Assembly (NCBI GenBank): GCA_948567375.1
Contig: OX419759.1
Span: 46,962,593-47,026,592, forward strand
Reading direction: 5' to 3'
DNA length: 64,000 nucleotides
From: Lunularia cruciata
Taxonomy: Eukaryota > Streptophyta > Marchantiopsida > Lunulariales > Lunulariaceae
This document shows, piece after piece, positions 54,210 through 64,000 of this stretch. A model generated the notes under the pieces. That model made no database searches. It was not told where the DNA came from and saw nothing but the letters and a program-made list of their open reading frames with translations. Positions within the stretch are counted from its first letter, which is position 1. Every line of letters starts with the position of its first letter. The translations under genes were made by a program, and so were the position numbers.

Positions 54210-54587
54210 ATGGAGGATCATCAAGAGTGGAAATTGAGATTATGCAAGGTTCCCCAAGGGTTTGAGGTGATTGTAGGGGTGGATTTGAGAAAAAGAGAGT
54301 TTACAATAGAATTTGAAGAGAGTGTTGAGAGGATCCAAAAACCTACACCACTTGGAGGAAAGAGTGAGTCTAAGTGCTTTTTGTGTGGAGAGAAGGGACA
54401 TAAGGCAAGTTCATGTCTATTGACCTTTGAGAGCAAGAGATTGAGGGAAAGGCGAGGCTTACTTGACTTGGGTTTGCATGTTGGACCTTCTTCACCAAGA
54501 TTGGGAGGGAGAAGATCTAAGACCAAGGAGTTGTGTAAGGTTTGTGGAGTTGAAGGACTTCCAAAGGACATGAGTATAGTGGAGTAA
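54210..54587 (+). CDS. Small zinc-knuckle ORF upstream of gag in element G
   Basis: 125 residues, intact. A CCHC knuckle (CFLCGEKGHKASSC, Cys56, Cys59, His64, Cys69) in CX2CX4HX4C spacing follows a 55-residue N-terminal part with a GFEVIVGVDLRKREFTIEFE strand-like stretch. A second Cys pair (CKVC, about residue 112) is near the C-terminus. It lies 327 bp upstream of gag and in a different frame family. Function unknown. It could be a diverged nucleic-acid binding protein, or the remnant of a longer reading frame that continues past the TAA (ETLVKDLRESLSTTTEI). Confidence 0.55.
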   Translation: MEDHQEWKLRLCKVPQGFEVIVGVDLRKREFTIEFEESVERIQKPTPLGGKSESKCFLCGEKGHKASSCLLTFESKRLRERRGLLDLGLHVGPSSPRLGGRRSKTKELCKVCGVEGLPKDMSIVE

Positions 54588-54914
54588 AAGCACTTTTGGA
54601 AACTTTGGTGAAGGATCTTAGAGAGAGTCTGAGTACAACTACAGAAATACTACCACCTTCATCAGCTAGTTCTCAAGATTAGTGATGGAGATAATCTTTC
54701 AACTTATGGATAAACTATCCATGAGAGTTAGATTAATATGCACTCTAGGATTTGATGTTGCTATAGAAATTTTGGAGCAACCTGAACCTTTTGTGTTCCC
54801 TAGAGTGGATTATTCTCAGATGGTGTTAGTCATGTATATACTTTATTAGTAATAGAGTGAGAGAAAAGAAAAGAGAAAAAATATTGAGAGAAAGAAAGAA
54901 AGTGAGAGGTTAAG

Positions 54915-56672
54915 ATGGGGAAACTTCCGGTTTTCTTTCACAAGGATGGAGAAGATGTGGAGGCCTTTGTGAGAGACTTCAAGGGAGCTTGCAAAGGAAA
55001 CAATGAGAGGAGGAAGAATGAGTGGGTCTCATTATTACCAGATTTCTTTGAGGATGCATCACTTACATGGTATGAGTCAGAATACCAAAAGAGAGAGAGG
55101 AGAGATGGGGAAGAGGAGTCTTGGGAGACTTTGACTTCAACACTCATTGAGAACTTTCTTCCTGATGAGAGTTATGAGAGATTGATGAGTGAGGTTACAT
55201 TTCTCAAGCAAGGAGAAGGAAAGAAAGTGAAAGTCTATGTGGAAAGAGTGGAAAAGTTAGAGTCCAGATTTCATATAGTGTTGAGGAAGGGTGGGGATGA
55301 TGTGGAGACTACTATGATTGGCATAGGGGCCATGCTCACCAAGAATTTTGTGGGAGTATTGAGACCACAAATTAGAAGCAAGGTGAGATATGAGAAACCT
55401 TCTTCCAAGGTTGAAGCTATCAAGATCGCAATTTGTATGGAGGAGAGTTTGGAAGGGGATGAGAGTGATTTGGTGGTGAAGGAGGTTGTGCATCCTCCTC
55501 AAGGCTACAAGTATGGTGGAACTTCTGATACTTTGGTGACAAGGGTTGAACCACAAGTAGTAGTTGCTCTAGTTCTTGCACCTCCACCAAAAGATCCACT
55601 CCAAACCATCACAGAACAACTTGCGGATCTCAAGATCAATGTGGTGCAACTATGGGAGAAGAGAGAGGTGGATCAGAATGTAGGGAGAGGGCCTAGGAGT
55701 TATGGAAACTATTCATATAGAGGAGGCCAACCAGCCAAAAATTTCAATGATAGAAATTGTTTTGGTTGTGGAGGAAGAGGCCATATCCAAAGGAATTGCC
55801 CAAATTCCACTTACCATGGAGGAAGGGGTTATGAGGGAGCCAATAGAGGGAAAGAGGGAGGTAGTGAAACCCAAGTGGCTCCTAATCCCAACAAAGGTAA
55901 GGGGATAGCATCCATAGATGTGGTTGAGAGCAAGTATGAGAAGGGAGAGTGCTCAAACTCCAAGGGTCTTAATTTGGAGCTTTTGGCACAAGAGAAGAAG
56001 AGAGCTCGTTTTGCAGAAGATGTTCACTCTTCTCAAGGATTTACTTCAAGCAAGGATACTCCTATGTCTACTAGGAGCACTTGCACCTCAACACCATCAA
56101 CAACAAAGACTCCAAGGAAGAAGTTGGGGATGGAGGAATTCTTGATCTCAAAGCAACAATGGAACTACAATGTGTTGGAGGATATTGGTAGTCACAAGGC
56201 TAACATCACAGTGGGCCAATTAATTGCTTTGAACCCTACCTTGAGAAAGGAGCTTAGAGGTGGTTTGAGTTCTACAAGGAGCAAGAAGAAGAAGAAGGCA
56301 AAAGCTCCAGTATCAATGGGGGTGGTGGATGCCAAGCCAGCACCATGGGAGGCTTGTGAATATGCCTCCAAGATTGATGTGAGAGTGAATGGTCACAACA
56401 TCAAGGATGCATTGGCTGATGGAGGATTAGCAATGAATGTCATGTCAAAAAGTTTGATGAAGAAGTTGGGTATGATACGCTCAAGACTTTCAACATTTGT
56501 GGTAAGCATGGCAAACAAGCAACAAGTTCGACTAGTAGGGGTGATGGATAAAGTGGTAGTTTCAGTTATGGGAGTTCAAAATCTCATGACTTTCCAAGTC
56601 TTGAAGGATTCAAGCTATGACTTACTTCTTGGGAGGCCATGGTTGAGAGCAGCACGCACAACTGATTGGTGA
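54915..56672 (+). CDS. gag and aspartic protease of element G (one frame, ends at TGA)
   Basis: 585 residues. Gag capsid region 1-200 (FFEDASLTWYESEY, LIENFLPDESYERLM), CCHC knuckle at 282-295 (CFGCGGRGHIQRNC), basic and Ser/Thr-rich linker, then protease from about residue 485. The catalytic motif is DGGLAMNVM (Asp502) where element A has DSGSGVNVM. LLLGRPWLRAARTTDW closes the protease. The frame stops at 56670-56672 (TGA) but continues in frame as 56685-57074, so the stop is probably a mutation (CGA or TGG). The DGG form is known in other plant elements and need not be inactivating. Confidence 0.85.
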   Translation: MGKLPVFFHKDGEDVEAFVRDFKGACKGNNERRKNEWVSLLPDFFEDASLTWYESEYQKRERRDGEEESWETLTSTLIENFLPDESYERLMSEVTFLKQGEGKKVKVYVERVEKLESRFHIVLRKGGDDVETTMIGIGAMLTKNFVGVLRPQIRSKVRYEKPSSKVEAIKIAICMEESLEGDESDLVVKEVVHPPQGYKYGGTSDTLVTRVEPQVVVALVLAPPPKDPLQTITEQLADLKINVVQLWEKREVDQNVGRGPRSYGNYSYRGGQPAKNFNDRNCFGCGGRGHIQRNCPNSTYHGGRGYEGANRGKEGGSETQVAPNPNKGKGIASIDVVESKYEKGECSNSKGLNLELLAQEKKRARFAEDVHSSQGFTSSKDTPMSTRSTCTSTPSTTKTPRKKLGMEEFLISKQQWNYNVLEDIGSHKANITVGQLIALNPTLRKELRGGLSSTRSKKKKKAKAPVSMGVVDAKPAPWEACEYASKIDVRVNGHNIKDALADGGLAMNVMSKSLMKKLGMIRSRLSTFVVSMANKQQVRLVGVMDKVVVSVMGVQNLMTFQVLKDSSYDLLLGRPWLRAARTTDW

Positions 56673-57545
56673 CACAAAGGGTACTTGAGGATTGGGCCAT
56701 CAAACCATAGAGTCACAGTTCCTATGACTAACACCACCAACACGTCAGATTCAAATACACCATCTTCCGATTATTGGGAATCAGATTCTGAAGAAGGAGC
56801 TTCAGGTGTGGACACAAGCATGGAAGAGGAGACTTCCACCAAGGAGGATGAATCTGAATCTGATTCAGATGTGTATCCTTTGTGTGCTACGGATTTTGCA
56901 CCTAAGCCAAAGGTTTTGAAGGACCCAAATAAATCACTATTGACACTTGATGAGGTAGAGAGAAGGTTATCTACCCTGAAGTATGGTCCAAATGTTACCA
57001 AGGAGGGGAAGGTGAGATTTGAGGAGATGTCTGCAAGTTCATCCATGTGTTTGCTTTTAGTTACAAGGATTTGAAGGAAGTCACCTTGGAGGAGCACAAG
57101 ATAGAGGTGGAGTCACATGCAAGACCAATCCGCCAAAAGCAACGTTGCATTAGCCTACCAATATCTTTGGTTTTGAAGGAGGAGATTGATAAGCTCAAGG
57201 AGGCTGGATTTATCTTTGAGGTGGAGAATTCAGAATAGGTGTCTCCAATTGTCATTGTAAAGAAAAAGAATGGTAAGCTTTGGGTATGTGTGGATTACAA
57301 GAAGCTCAATGCTGTTACCAAGAAAGACTACTACCCATTGCCATTCATTGATGAGATCTTGGAGGAGGTTGCAGGTCATGAGCGTTACAATTTTGGAGAT
57401 GGTTATAGTGGATACAACCAAATCAAGATTGCACCAGAGCATCAACAACTCACCACGTTCACCACACCTTGGGGAACTTACGCTTTCAAGTCATGCCTTT
57501 TGGGCTTTGCAATGCTCCAGCCACATTCCAACGGTTCATGAACAA
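56673..57545 (+). pseudogene. Protease-RT linker and N-terminal RT of element G
   Basis: In-frame continuation of gag-protease (56685-57074, acidic Ser/Asp-rich linker). A frame change near 57030-57045 leads to HVFAFSYKDLKEVTLEEHKI. A TAG at 57236-57238 falls where the conserved Trp of SEWVSPIVIV stands in element A. Next come VDYKKLNAVTKKDYYPLPF and GDGYSGYNQIKIAPEHQQL. A second frame change between 57469 and 57490 moves into the long downstream frame. Confidence 0.82.
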
Positions 57546-59739
57546 GGTATTTGAACCTTTCATTGGGAAATTTGTGAGAGACTTCATTGATGACTTTTGT
57601 GTCTATGGGAGCAAGGAGGAGCACTTTGAGCACCTAATCAAAGTCTTGCAACACTTGGATGAGGCAAATGCATCACTTAACCCAGAGAAGTGCATTTTTG
57701 GATGCGAAGAAGGTCAACTTTTGGGGCACATCATCTCCAAGGATGGAATAGCAGTTGATCCTGAGAAGGTGAGGAAAATCTCAGACCTTCCATTCCCTTC
57801 AAGCTTAACAAAGTTACGCCAATTCTTGGGGATGGTTGGATACTATAGGAGGTTTATCTTCTCATTTTCCAACAAGGCTTATGCATTGACCATCTACATG
57901 AAGAAGGGTGTAGATTACATGGTGATTTTGGAGGACAAGGAGGCTCTCAAAGCTTTTGAGGAGCTCAAGCAATCCCTTGTTGTAGCTCCAATTCTTGCTA
58001 AACCTGATTGGAGTAAGCCTTTCATCCTCTACACTGATACTTCTAATGTAGCTATAGGATGCACTCTTAGTCAATTAGACCAAGATGGGCATGATCATCC
58101 AATAGCTTATGCTAGTAGGCAGATGGTTTCAGCAGAGAAGAACTACTCTGTCACAGAGAGAGAAGGGTTGGTAGTGATCTTTGGTCTCAAGAAGTTTAGA
58201 CACTACTTGATTGGAGTGAAAGCCACCATTGTCACGGATCACAAGGCTTTGAAGTACATCTTCAACAAGCCTAATGTTGAAGGGAGACTAGCAAGGTGGA
58301 TGATACTCTTGTCTGAGTATGACTACACCATTGAGGATAGGCCAACAAAGAAATATGCAAATGCTGATTTGTTATCTAGAGCCTATGATCATGATGGAGA
58401 TGAGCCAGTGGATGATTCCTTCCCGGATGAGGAGCTCATGACAATCTCAGTCACTCAAGAGGTTCCAATGGAGTACAAGGAGATTGTGGATTTTGTGACA
58501 AGAGGTAACTATCCAGAAGGGATGCATGCTAGGGAGAGGAAGGCCCTTGCAGCAAGATCTAGACCTTACACAATGGTGGCGGATATTCTTTTTCACCAAG
58601 GAGCAGATGGTCTACTTCGAAGAGCAGTGGGTAAGGAAGAGTCTATCCTACTCATAAAGGAGTTTCATGAAGGTTTAGTATGTGGAGGACACTTTGCAGG
58701 AAAGGTGACTGCTTTCAAGATTCTAGATGCAGGTTACCATTGGAGAGGGATTTTCAAGGATTGTCTTGATTATTGCAAAACTTGTCATGTTTGTCAAGCT
58801 TTTGCTAGAAAGTCTACATCCACTCCACCACTTAGATCAATTCCATTGCTAGGACTTTTTGAGAAGTGGGGAATTGATTTTGAAGGTCCTATCAATAGAA
58901 CCCCAAGGAACAATTGGTACATTGTGGTAGTTACTGATTACCTTACCAAGTGGGTTGAGGCTAGACCATTGAGGGACAAGAATGAAGATGAAGTGGGTAG
59001 ATTTCTATATGAACGCATTATCACTAGGTTTGGATGCCCTTTGGAGTTGGTTTCTGATAGAGGAAGAGAGTTTACAAGAAGCATTACTACAGCCATGCTA
59101 CAACATTTCTCTATCACACATAGAGTAACTACATCCTATAAGCCAAATTCCAATGGCTTGGCAGAGAGAACCAATCAGACCTTGTGCATGATGTTGGCCA
59201 AAGATGCAGAAATGGAGGGGGCTAAACATCATTGGGACAAGAGGATTCATGCAGTTTTGTGGGAGTATAGGACAACCATGAAGACTTCCACCGGATATTC
59301 TCCATTTCAATTGGTGTATGGTATTGAGTCTACCTTACCTATTCACTTTGATCTTCTTAGCTTCCAAAGCATTCATAGGAGATTGAAGAAAGCACAAGGA
59401 GGTGATGTAGAGAAGTCAAGGAAGGATCAACTCATGGAGTTGGAAGAGGCAAGAGTAGTTGCTATGGTTCGAGTGGAGCAAGCCCAAAGGAAACAAAAGG
59501 AGAGCTATGACAAGAGGCAAGGCAAGAAGAAGGTTGAGCCTTTCAAAGAGGGTGATTGGGTAATGTTGTTTGATTCCATTTGATTCAAGAGAGTGCAAAA
59601 GAAGTTTTTGCCTAAGTACTTTGGACCTTTCATAGTGGAGAAGGTGTGGGGAAATTACACCTATGATCTCAAGGAGTTGGGAGGAAGACACTTTGATAGT
59701 ATTAACCATGATAAGTTGAAGATGTACCATAGAAGGTAG
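57469..59739 (+). pseudogene. RT core, RNase H and integrase of element G
   Basis: Open from 57469 to 59583 (704 residues), and after one TGA (59581-59583) open again to TAG at 59737-59739. RT: MPFGLCNAPATFQRFMNKVF, catalytic FIDDFCVYG, GQLLGHIISKDGI, FLGMVGYYRRF. RNase H: PFILYTDTSNVAIGCTLSQ, VTEREGLVVIFGLKKFRHYL, TDHKALKYIF. Integrase: HHCC finger (HEGLVCGGHFAGKVT, CKTCHVCQAFAR), core Asp in KWGIDFEGP, Asp in LVSDRGREFT, Glu in NGLAERTNQT, then PKYFGPFIVEKV of the GPY/F type after the stop. The catalytic residues are all present. No chromodomain follows. Confidence 0.9.
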
Positions 59740-59774
59740 AGAGACCTTCATTTTGAGGACAAAGTGAAAACTTA

Positions 59775-59787
59775 GTTCGGGGGTAAA
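59775..59787 (+). promoter_or_regulatory. Polypurine tract of element G
   Basis: gttcgggggtaaa directly before the 3' LTR. Confidence 0.65.
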
Positions 59788-60479
59788 GGTAACACCCATT
59801 TGTGCATGTGTGTGGTATTATGATATTTAGCTTGGTATTACAAGTACTTAAGAGATATTACTTATATAGAGATAAAGGATGGTTCTATATTAGTCATGGT
59901 TAGCTAAATTTAGTCATAGCTAAGATAGAGGGGACCTTACTTTAGAGGAAGTAGAAAAGATGAGCACCACTATTTTGGATTTTAGTGTGTTGACTTGGTA
60001 TTATTCCTAGGTGTTTGTCTTTGAGGAAAGAGTTGAGAACTCTTGGGCCCGCAAGCCTTTTTGTTTTGGATTCTTCTTTAGTCCAAGGATAGCCCATGTG
60101 AAGGAATCCTTGACTTAGTGGTTGGGTCAAGATAAGACCACATGCTTAGGGGAATATGCCCATGTGAATGGATATTCCTTTCTACTTTTTGACTTTACTT
60201 GACTTTTAGTCTAGTAAGTTGAGTTATTGCGGTAATTAGTAACTTTGGTACGTAATTATTTCACAAGTATATAAGCAAGGGGTGAGGAGGTACTCATCAT
60301 CCTTTCATTTGCAACTATCTCTCTCTCATTGAGTTCTCTAGTGAGCAATGTCTTGAGTCTTGGAGTGTTAGCCTTGGAGGAGTATGATGGAGTTGGGGTT
60401 CCTTGCCTTCTTATTCCATGGTGCGCTACCATAATAGCCATCAAAGGTTCATCCTGAGTGAGAGACAGCCCGGCTCACA
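59788..60479 (+). repeat. 3' LTR of element G
   Basis: 692 bp. The first base is G (GGTAACACCC) where the 5' LTR has T, and it ends GGCTCACA. TATA-like box at 60268-60277. Confidence 0.92.
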
Positions 60480-60552
60480 AACCATCAATGATAAGAGCAT
60501 GTAGAGAGAGCACCATTTCAAGAATAAGAAGAGCAAATCTGATTTCTCAAAC

Positions 60553-61255
60553 CCAAGGTGTTTGAAGACAAGAACTTCTAAGGCATAATGGAGAATTTTG
60601 TGTTTGACTCTGAATGTATTTTGAAGCTACAAATCTTCAAGATGAAAGGAGACAAATTCTCTTGGCTTCAAGCTTATTGGATGGAGTGGCAAAAATATGG
60701 TGGCGGTTCCAAGTGGAGCAAGTTGAATTGCAATTTTTTGCTCCAATCTCAACATATGAAGAATTCAAGAGTGCAATAATTGGGCAATTCCAAGCTATAG
60801 ATGCCACACAAGCCACACAAGATATTCTATAGAGTTGAAGTAGATTGATTCCATAAGAAGTTATATCACTCAATTCTAGAACACCATAATGTAAATTCTA
60901 GATATGTTAGAAAGTGAAGTTCTAGATAAATTTTTGAGGGTTTTAAAGTCATGCACCAAATTGAAAGTGATGATGCAAGAGCCCAAACACTTGGAAGAAG
61001 CCAGACAGTTGGCTAAGCACTTTTATTCCTTGGTCGTAACAACTTGGTCTCAACCTTGATCTTCACAACACTTGCCAACACACTACACATAGATAGAGAA
61101 GTTGGCGCACATTGAGATTGGTGCCATCCAACAGAGATCACTTGTCACAACAAGAGAAAGACAACAAAAAAATGGTGGTTACTTTTATTATTTCCAAATT
61201 GGACATCACATTGTTAAATGTCCATTCAAGAATAGACGACCCCAACAAATTGCCC
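60553..61255 (+). pseudogene. gag of chromovirus F
   Basis: Match to gag of C: KVFEDKNF (stop) then MENFVFDSE, ILLASSLLDGVAKIWWRFQV at about 60656-60715, EEFKSAIIGQFQAIDATQA, and EEARQLAKHFYSLVVTTWS. The knuckle reads YFYYFQIGHHIVKC, so the first two Cys are lost. Multiple stops. Confidence 0.8.
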
Positions 61256-61331
61256 AAATAGAGTTTGTGGAGTGTGATGATCATGATAATGAAGAATCCT
61301 AGTACTCTAATTCAAGCCACCTACTAGGAAC

Positions 61332-61720
61332 TTGATTAGTTCCAATGGGATTGAAGGCTCAACCTATGCAAATTTACTTTACTTGCAAGGTATGATATCT
61401 GATTGTGGTTGTAGGATTTTGGTTGATTTTGGAAGTTCAAAGAATTGCATATCCATGCAATTAGTAAAGGAATTAGGTATTCCTATCAAGCCAATAATTA
61501 AAAGTAGCTTGATGATGGCGGATGGTAGAAAGGGTTTTGCATTCTACATCTTGTTACATTCAAAATTGGGAAGGAGTATTTAGAATGTATGAGGTTTGTA
61601 GAGGCACCTCTAAACTATGATATCATTCCAGGTTTACCTTGGCTTGACCATCATAAGGTTCAATTGATTGGACCCAACAGAAAATTCAAGTACAACACCA
61701 AGGTAGGAATAATTGATTAG
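61332..61720 (+). pseudogene. Aspartic protease of chromovirus F
   Basis: ISSNGIEGSTYANLLYLQGM, catalytic motif LVDFGSSKNC (DFG instead of DSG), MMADGRKGFAF, then in another frame MRFVEAPLNYDIIPGLPWLD near 61590-61650. Inactive by the active-site change. Confidence 0.78.
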
Positions 61721-62039
61721 GTTATCTAGCACCTTTGAGTAAGACACCTAAGAATAGTCAATCCCAAGATTGGAAGTTTATCAGTAACACAACCATAGAA
61801 TAAACTTTGGAGGAAGATAAGCCTATCTTTGTGGTGTGGATTAAGCCAATTGTGCATTGAGAATTTGATGAGCACCAAAAGCCTCATTAAGCAATGGCTA
61901 ATCAAATAGTTCAAGAGTTTGGAAATGTGTCTCCAAATGATTTGCCAAAGAGATTATTATCTGATTATGGTATGCTCTTCAAGATTGAGTTATTGCCAAG
62001 AAGTAATCCAATGAGTAGATCAATCTATTAGCTCTCACC

Positions 62040-63270
62040 AAAGGAGTATAACAAGCTTTGAATAATATTGATGGAGTTGTTGAAGAAGAATTTCTTACAA
62101 GATAGTACATCTCCCTGGGGAGCATTGATATTATTTGTTCCCAAGAAGATGGAGTACTTTGCTTTTATATTGATTACCATGGCTTCAATCAAAAAATAGT
62201 TAAGAATGCATTTTCCTTGCCTTGAATTGATGACTTGCTTGATCAATTGAGTGGAGCATGATACTTCTCCAAGTTGGATTTCCAAAGCAACTATTAGCAA
62301 ATTCTTACTAATAGAGAGGATGTGCAAAAGAATGCCTTTCACACAAGGTATGGGCATTTTGAATGGAGAGTTTTACCTTTTGGGCTCACTAATGCTCCAT
62401 TAGTCTTCATGGATCAGGTGCATCAAGTGTTGGATGGGCTAGTAGATTGCTACGTGGTGGTATTCTTGGATGATATGTTAATCTATAGTAAGACAAAGGT
62501 AGAACACAAAAATCATGTGCAAGAAGTCCTAAGATGGCTATGCCAATAGAAGTTTGTCTCTTGTCTTTCAAAGTGTGTCTTTTGTAGAAGGAACTTACCT
62601 TCTTAGGTCATATGATCTCATCAAAGGAGATCAAGGTGGACAAGGAGAAATCAAGGCCATTATTGATTGGCCTATTACAAAGCATGCTACAAAAGTGTAG
62701 GCAATCATTGAATTGGCAAGTTTTTATCAACAATTTATCCACTATTATGCTCATGTGGCCGCACCATTGCCCGACCTCTTGGGAAAGGCCTCAAGCTTTC
62801 ATTGGACCACCAAGCACAAAGAAGTATTCTACAAACTGAAACATATGGTGTCTAAAAGACCCATTCTTCAATCATATGGTCCTCAACTACCTTGTGTGGT
62901 TGATTTTGATGCTTCTAATTTTGCCATTGGAATTATGTTGTATGGAATTGTGTTGTAGTAGGAATTTCTAGATAGATTACATCCCATTGCCTTTGTATCT
63001 CACTAACTAAACACCACAAAAAGGAATTCCTTTATTCAAGATCAAGAACAACTAGCAATGATATATGTCACCTAGGTATAGAGGTATTATCTCTTGAGAA
63101 AAAAATGATCATGCACACCAATCATAAACCCTTGTTGCACACATTATATTTGGAGCACATGAAGAGTTGATATCATTGATGGGAGGAAAAATTGTAGCTA
63201 TTTGAACTCAAACTAGAGTACAAACCTAATAGGTTCCATGTCATCCTTGATGCCCTATCATGACAAACTG
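62040..63270 (+). pseudogene. Reverse transcriptase and RNase H of chromovirus F
   Basis: QDSTSPWGALILFVPKK at about 62098, [20 protein letters not shown] and catalytic FLDDMLIYSKTKVEHK in 62322-62549, LASFYQQFIHYYAHVAAPLP at 62710-62769, RNase H Asp in VVDFDASNFAIG, and the end DALS followed by TGA at 63261. Stops throughout. Confidence 0.78.
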
Positions 63271-63289
63271 ATTCCAAAACTCCTCCTCT

Positions 63290-64000
63290 CATCATAGTGG
63301 AAATTATAACAATGCAAGTCAACTTACAAGTTCAAATCAAGTTTAGGATAGCTTTACAACAAGACCCTTTCTTTCACATGGTACAAGGTCATCTTGCAAC
63401 ACATGATAAGGAATAAAACACCTTCTTCTTCAAGGAAAGCCTTCTATTTTATAAGAACCAGATCTAAGTTCCAACCAAAGGTGATCTATGACTTGTGCAC
63501 CTTCAAGAAGCCCATGGTTGGTAAGCCCATTGGTAACAATTGGTAAGCCCATTGACTTACCAATTTTTGGTATATGGGTATGGACAAGACCTTGAGTACC
63601 ACTCAACATAAATGGTGGTGGCCCAACATGGCACGATGTTTGAGAGTTTGTTTGATCTTGTGAGAACCGCCAATACAACAAGGCCAGCAACCAAAACCCC
63701 AATGGACTCCTTCAACCACTTTCCATCTCATTGACCAATGTGAGCTTAGATCTCATCACATCATTGCCCAAGATAAAGCAAGGTCATATAATAGTTGTGG
63801 TGTCAATAAGCTTAGTAAGCAATTCTATTTGGCACCAACTTTTGATATAGTGGATGTTCCAACATTGGCCCAAATCTACTTTGATAATATCTTCAAGTAT
63901 CATGGGATGCCTCAAATACTCATCTCCAACCGTGATCCTTGATTCACCAAAAAAGATTGGCAAGCACTCTTCTACCTACTTGACACCAAGCTTGCATTGC
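63290..64000 (+). pseudogene. Integrase of chromovirus F (partial at window edge)
   Basis: MGMDKTLSTTQHKWWWPNMA at about 63575, WCQ-type core remnants, LAPTFDIVDVPTLAQIYFDN, IFKYHGMPQILISNRDP. The second catalytic Asp reads Asn here, and a TGA follows. The finger region is badly damaged. Confidence 0.7.

Larger units (their letters stand above)
52659..60479 (+). mobile_element. Complete Ty3/gypsy element G, inserted in the leader of chromovirus F
   Basis: 7.8 kb with two equal-length LTRs (692 bp, about 17 substitutions and no indels by hand count, near 2.5 percent). Comparing the flanks with the uninterrupted leader of C (around 19330-19200, minus) shows that 'agacc' on the left and 'aaacc' on the right both match the single site in C. 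A one-base-changed target duplication is therefore likely. Gene order is short ORF, gag-protease, RT-RNase H, integrase. There is no third ORF after integrase. Confidence 0.9.
51778..64000 (+). mobile_element. Chromovirus F, relative of C, split by element G and cut by the window edge
   Basis: 5' LTR 51778-52327, primer site 52329, leader to 52658, insertion of element G (52659-60479), then gag, protease, RT, RNase H and part of integrase to the right edge. Protein sequence is clearly of the same family as C (protease ISSNGIEG.TYA, LVDxGSSKNC, MMADGRKG). It is much more decayed, with stops in every domain. The 3' LTR is outside the window. Confidence 0.88.

Noticed and set aside
1..64000. CRISPR array, operon or bacterial mobile system
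   Set aside because: No evenly spaced short repeats with unique spacers and no bacterial gene organisation; the content is that of a plant nuclear genome.

Overview
This is nuclear DNA of a plant, dominated by decayed retrotransposons. The evidence is a plant-type F-box/kelch gene without introns, Ty3/gypsy elements primed by plant-type tRNA-Asp and initiator tRNA-Met sites, a chromovirus with a chromodomain, U6 snRNA copies and a block that looks mitochondrial. The mix of element families suggests a seed-free land plant (bryophyte, lycophyte or fern), but that is a weak inference and no species is claimed.

Layout. 1-5118 (minus) is the 5' part of a Ty3/gypsy element A (LTR, tRNA-Asp primer site, gag, pol running off the left edge). 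Behind its LTR lies a third ORF of unknown family (5149-7712, minus). A second, more decayed copy of that third ORF plus its LTR lies on the plus strand (about 8590-11976), so the two face away from each other. 11977-21959 is an old gag-protease element B on the minus strand, split by a complete chromovirus C (14413-20042) with two LTRs and a 5-bp target duplication. 21960-24715 holds a broken plus-strand RNase H-integrase fragment and an inverted LTR partner. 24720-32700 holds non-LTR retrotransposon tails, a U6 snRNA chimera and unrecognised sequence.

The one confident host gene is an F-box/kelch protein at 32777-33991 (minus). From about 39185 to 48195 there are three copies, of very different age, of a non-LTR retrotransposon with a C-terminal zinc-ribbon and endonuclease-like domain, plus several solitary 3' tails. 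A short mitochondrial-like block with a tRNA-Pro fragment follows at 48245-48720. From 51778 to the right edge runs a second chromovirus F (plus), related to C, split in its leader by a third Ty3/gypsy element G (52659-60479).

The elements nest: C sits in gag of B, and G sits in the leader of F. Most premature stops are TGA where CGA is likely ancestral. Comparing C with F shows the same codons decayed to TGA in one copy and CAA or TAA in the other, as expected for deamination of methylated CpG on either strand. The C LTRs carry heat-shock-element-like arrays just upstream of their TATA box. No element in the window looks able to move by itself.
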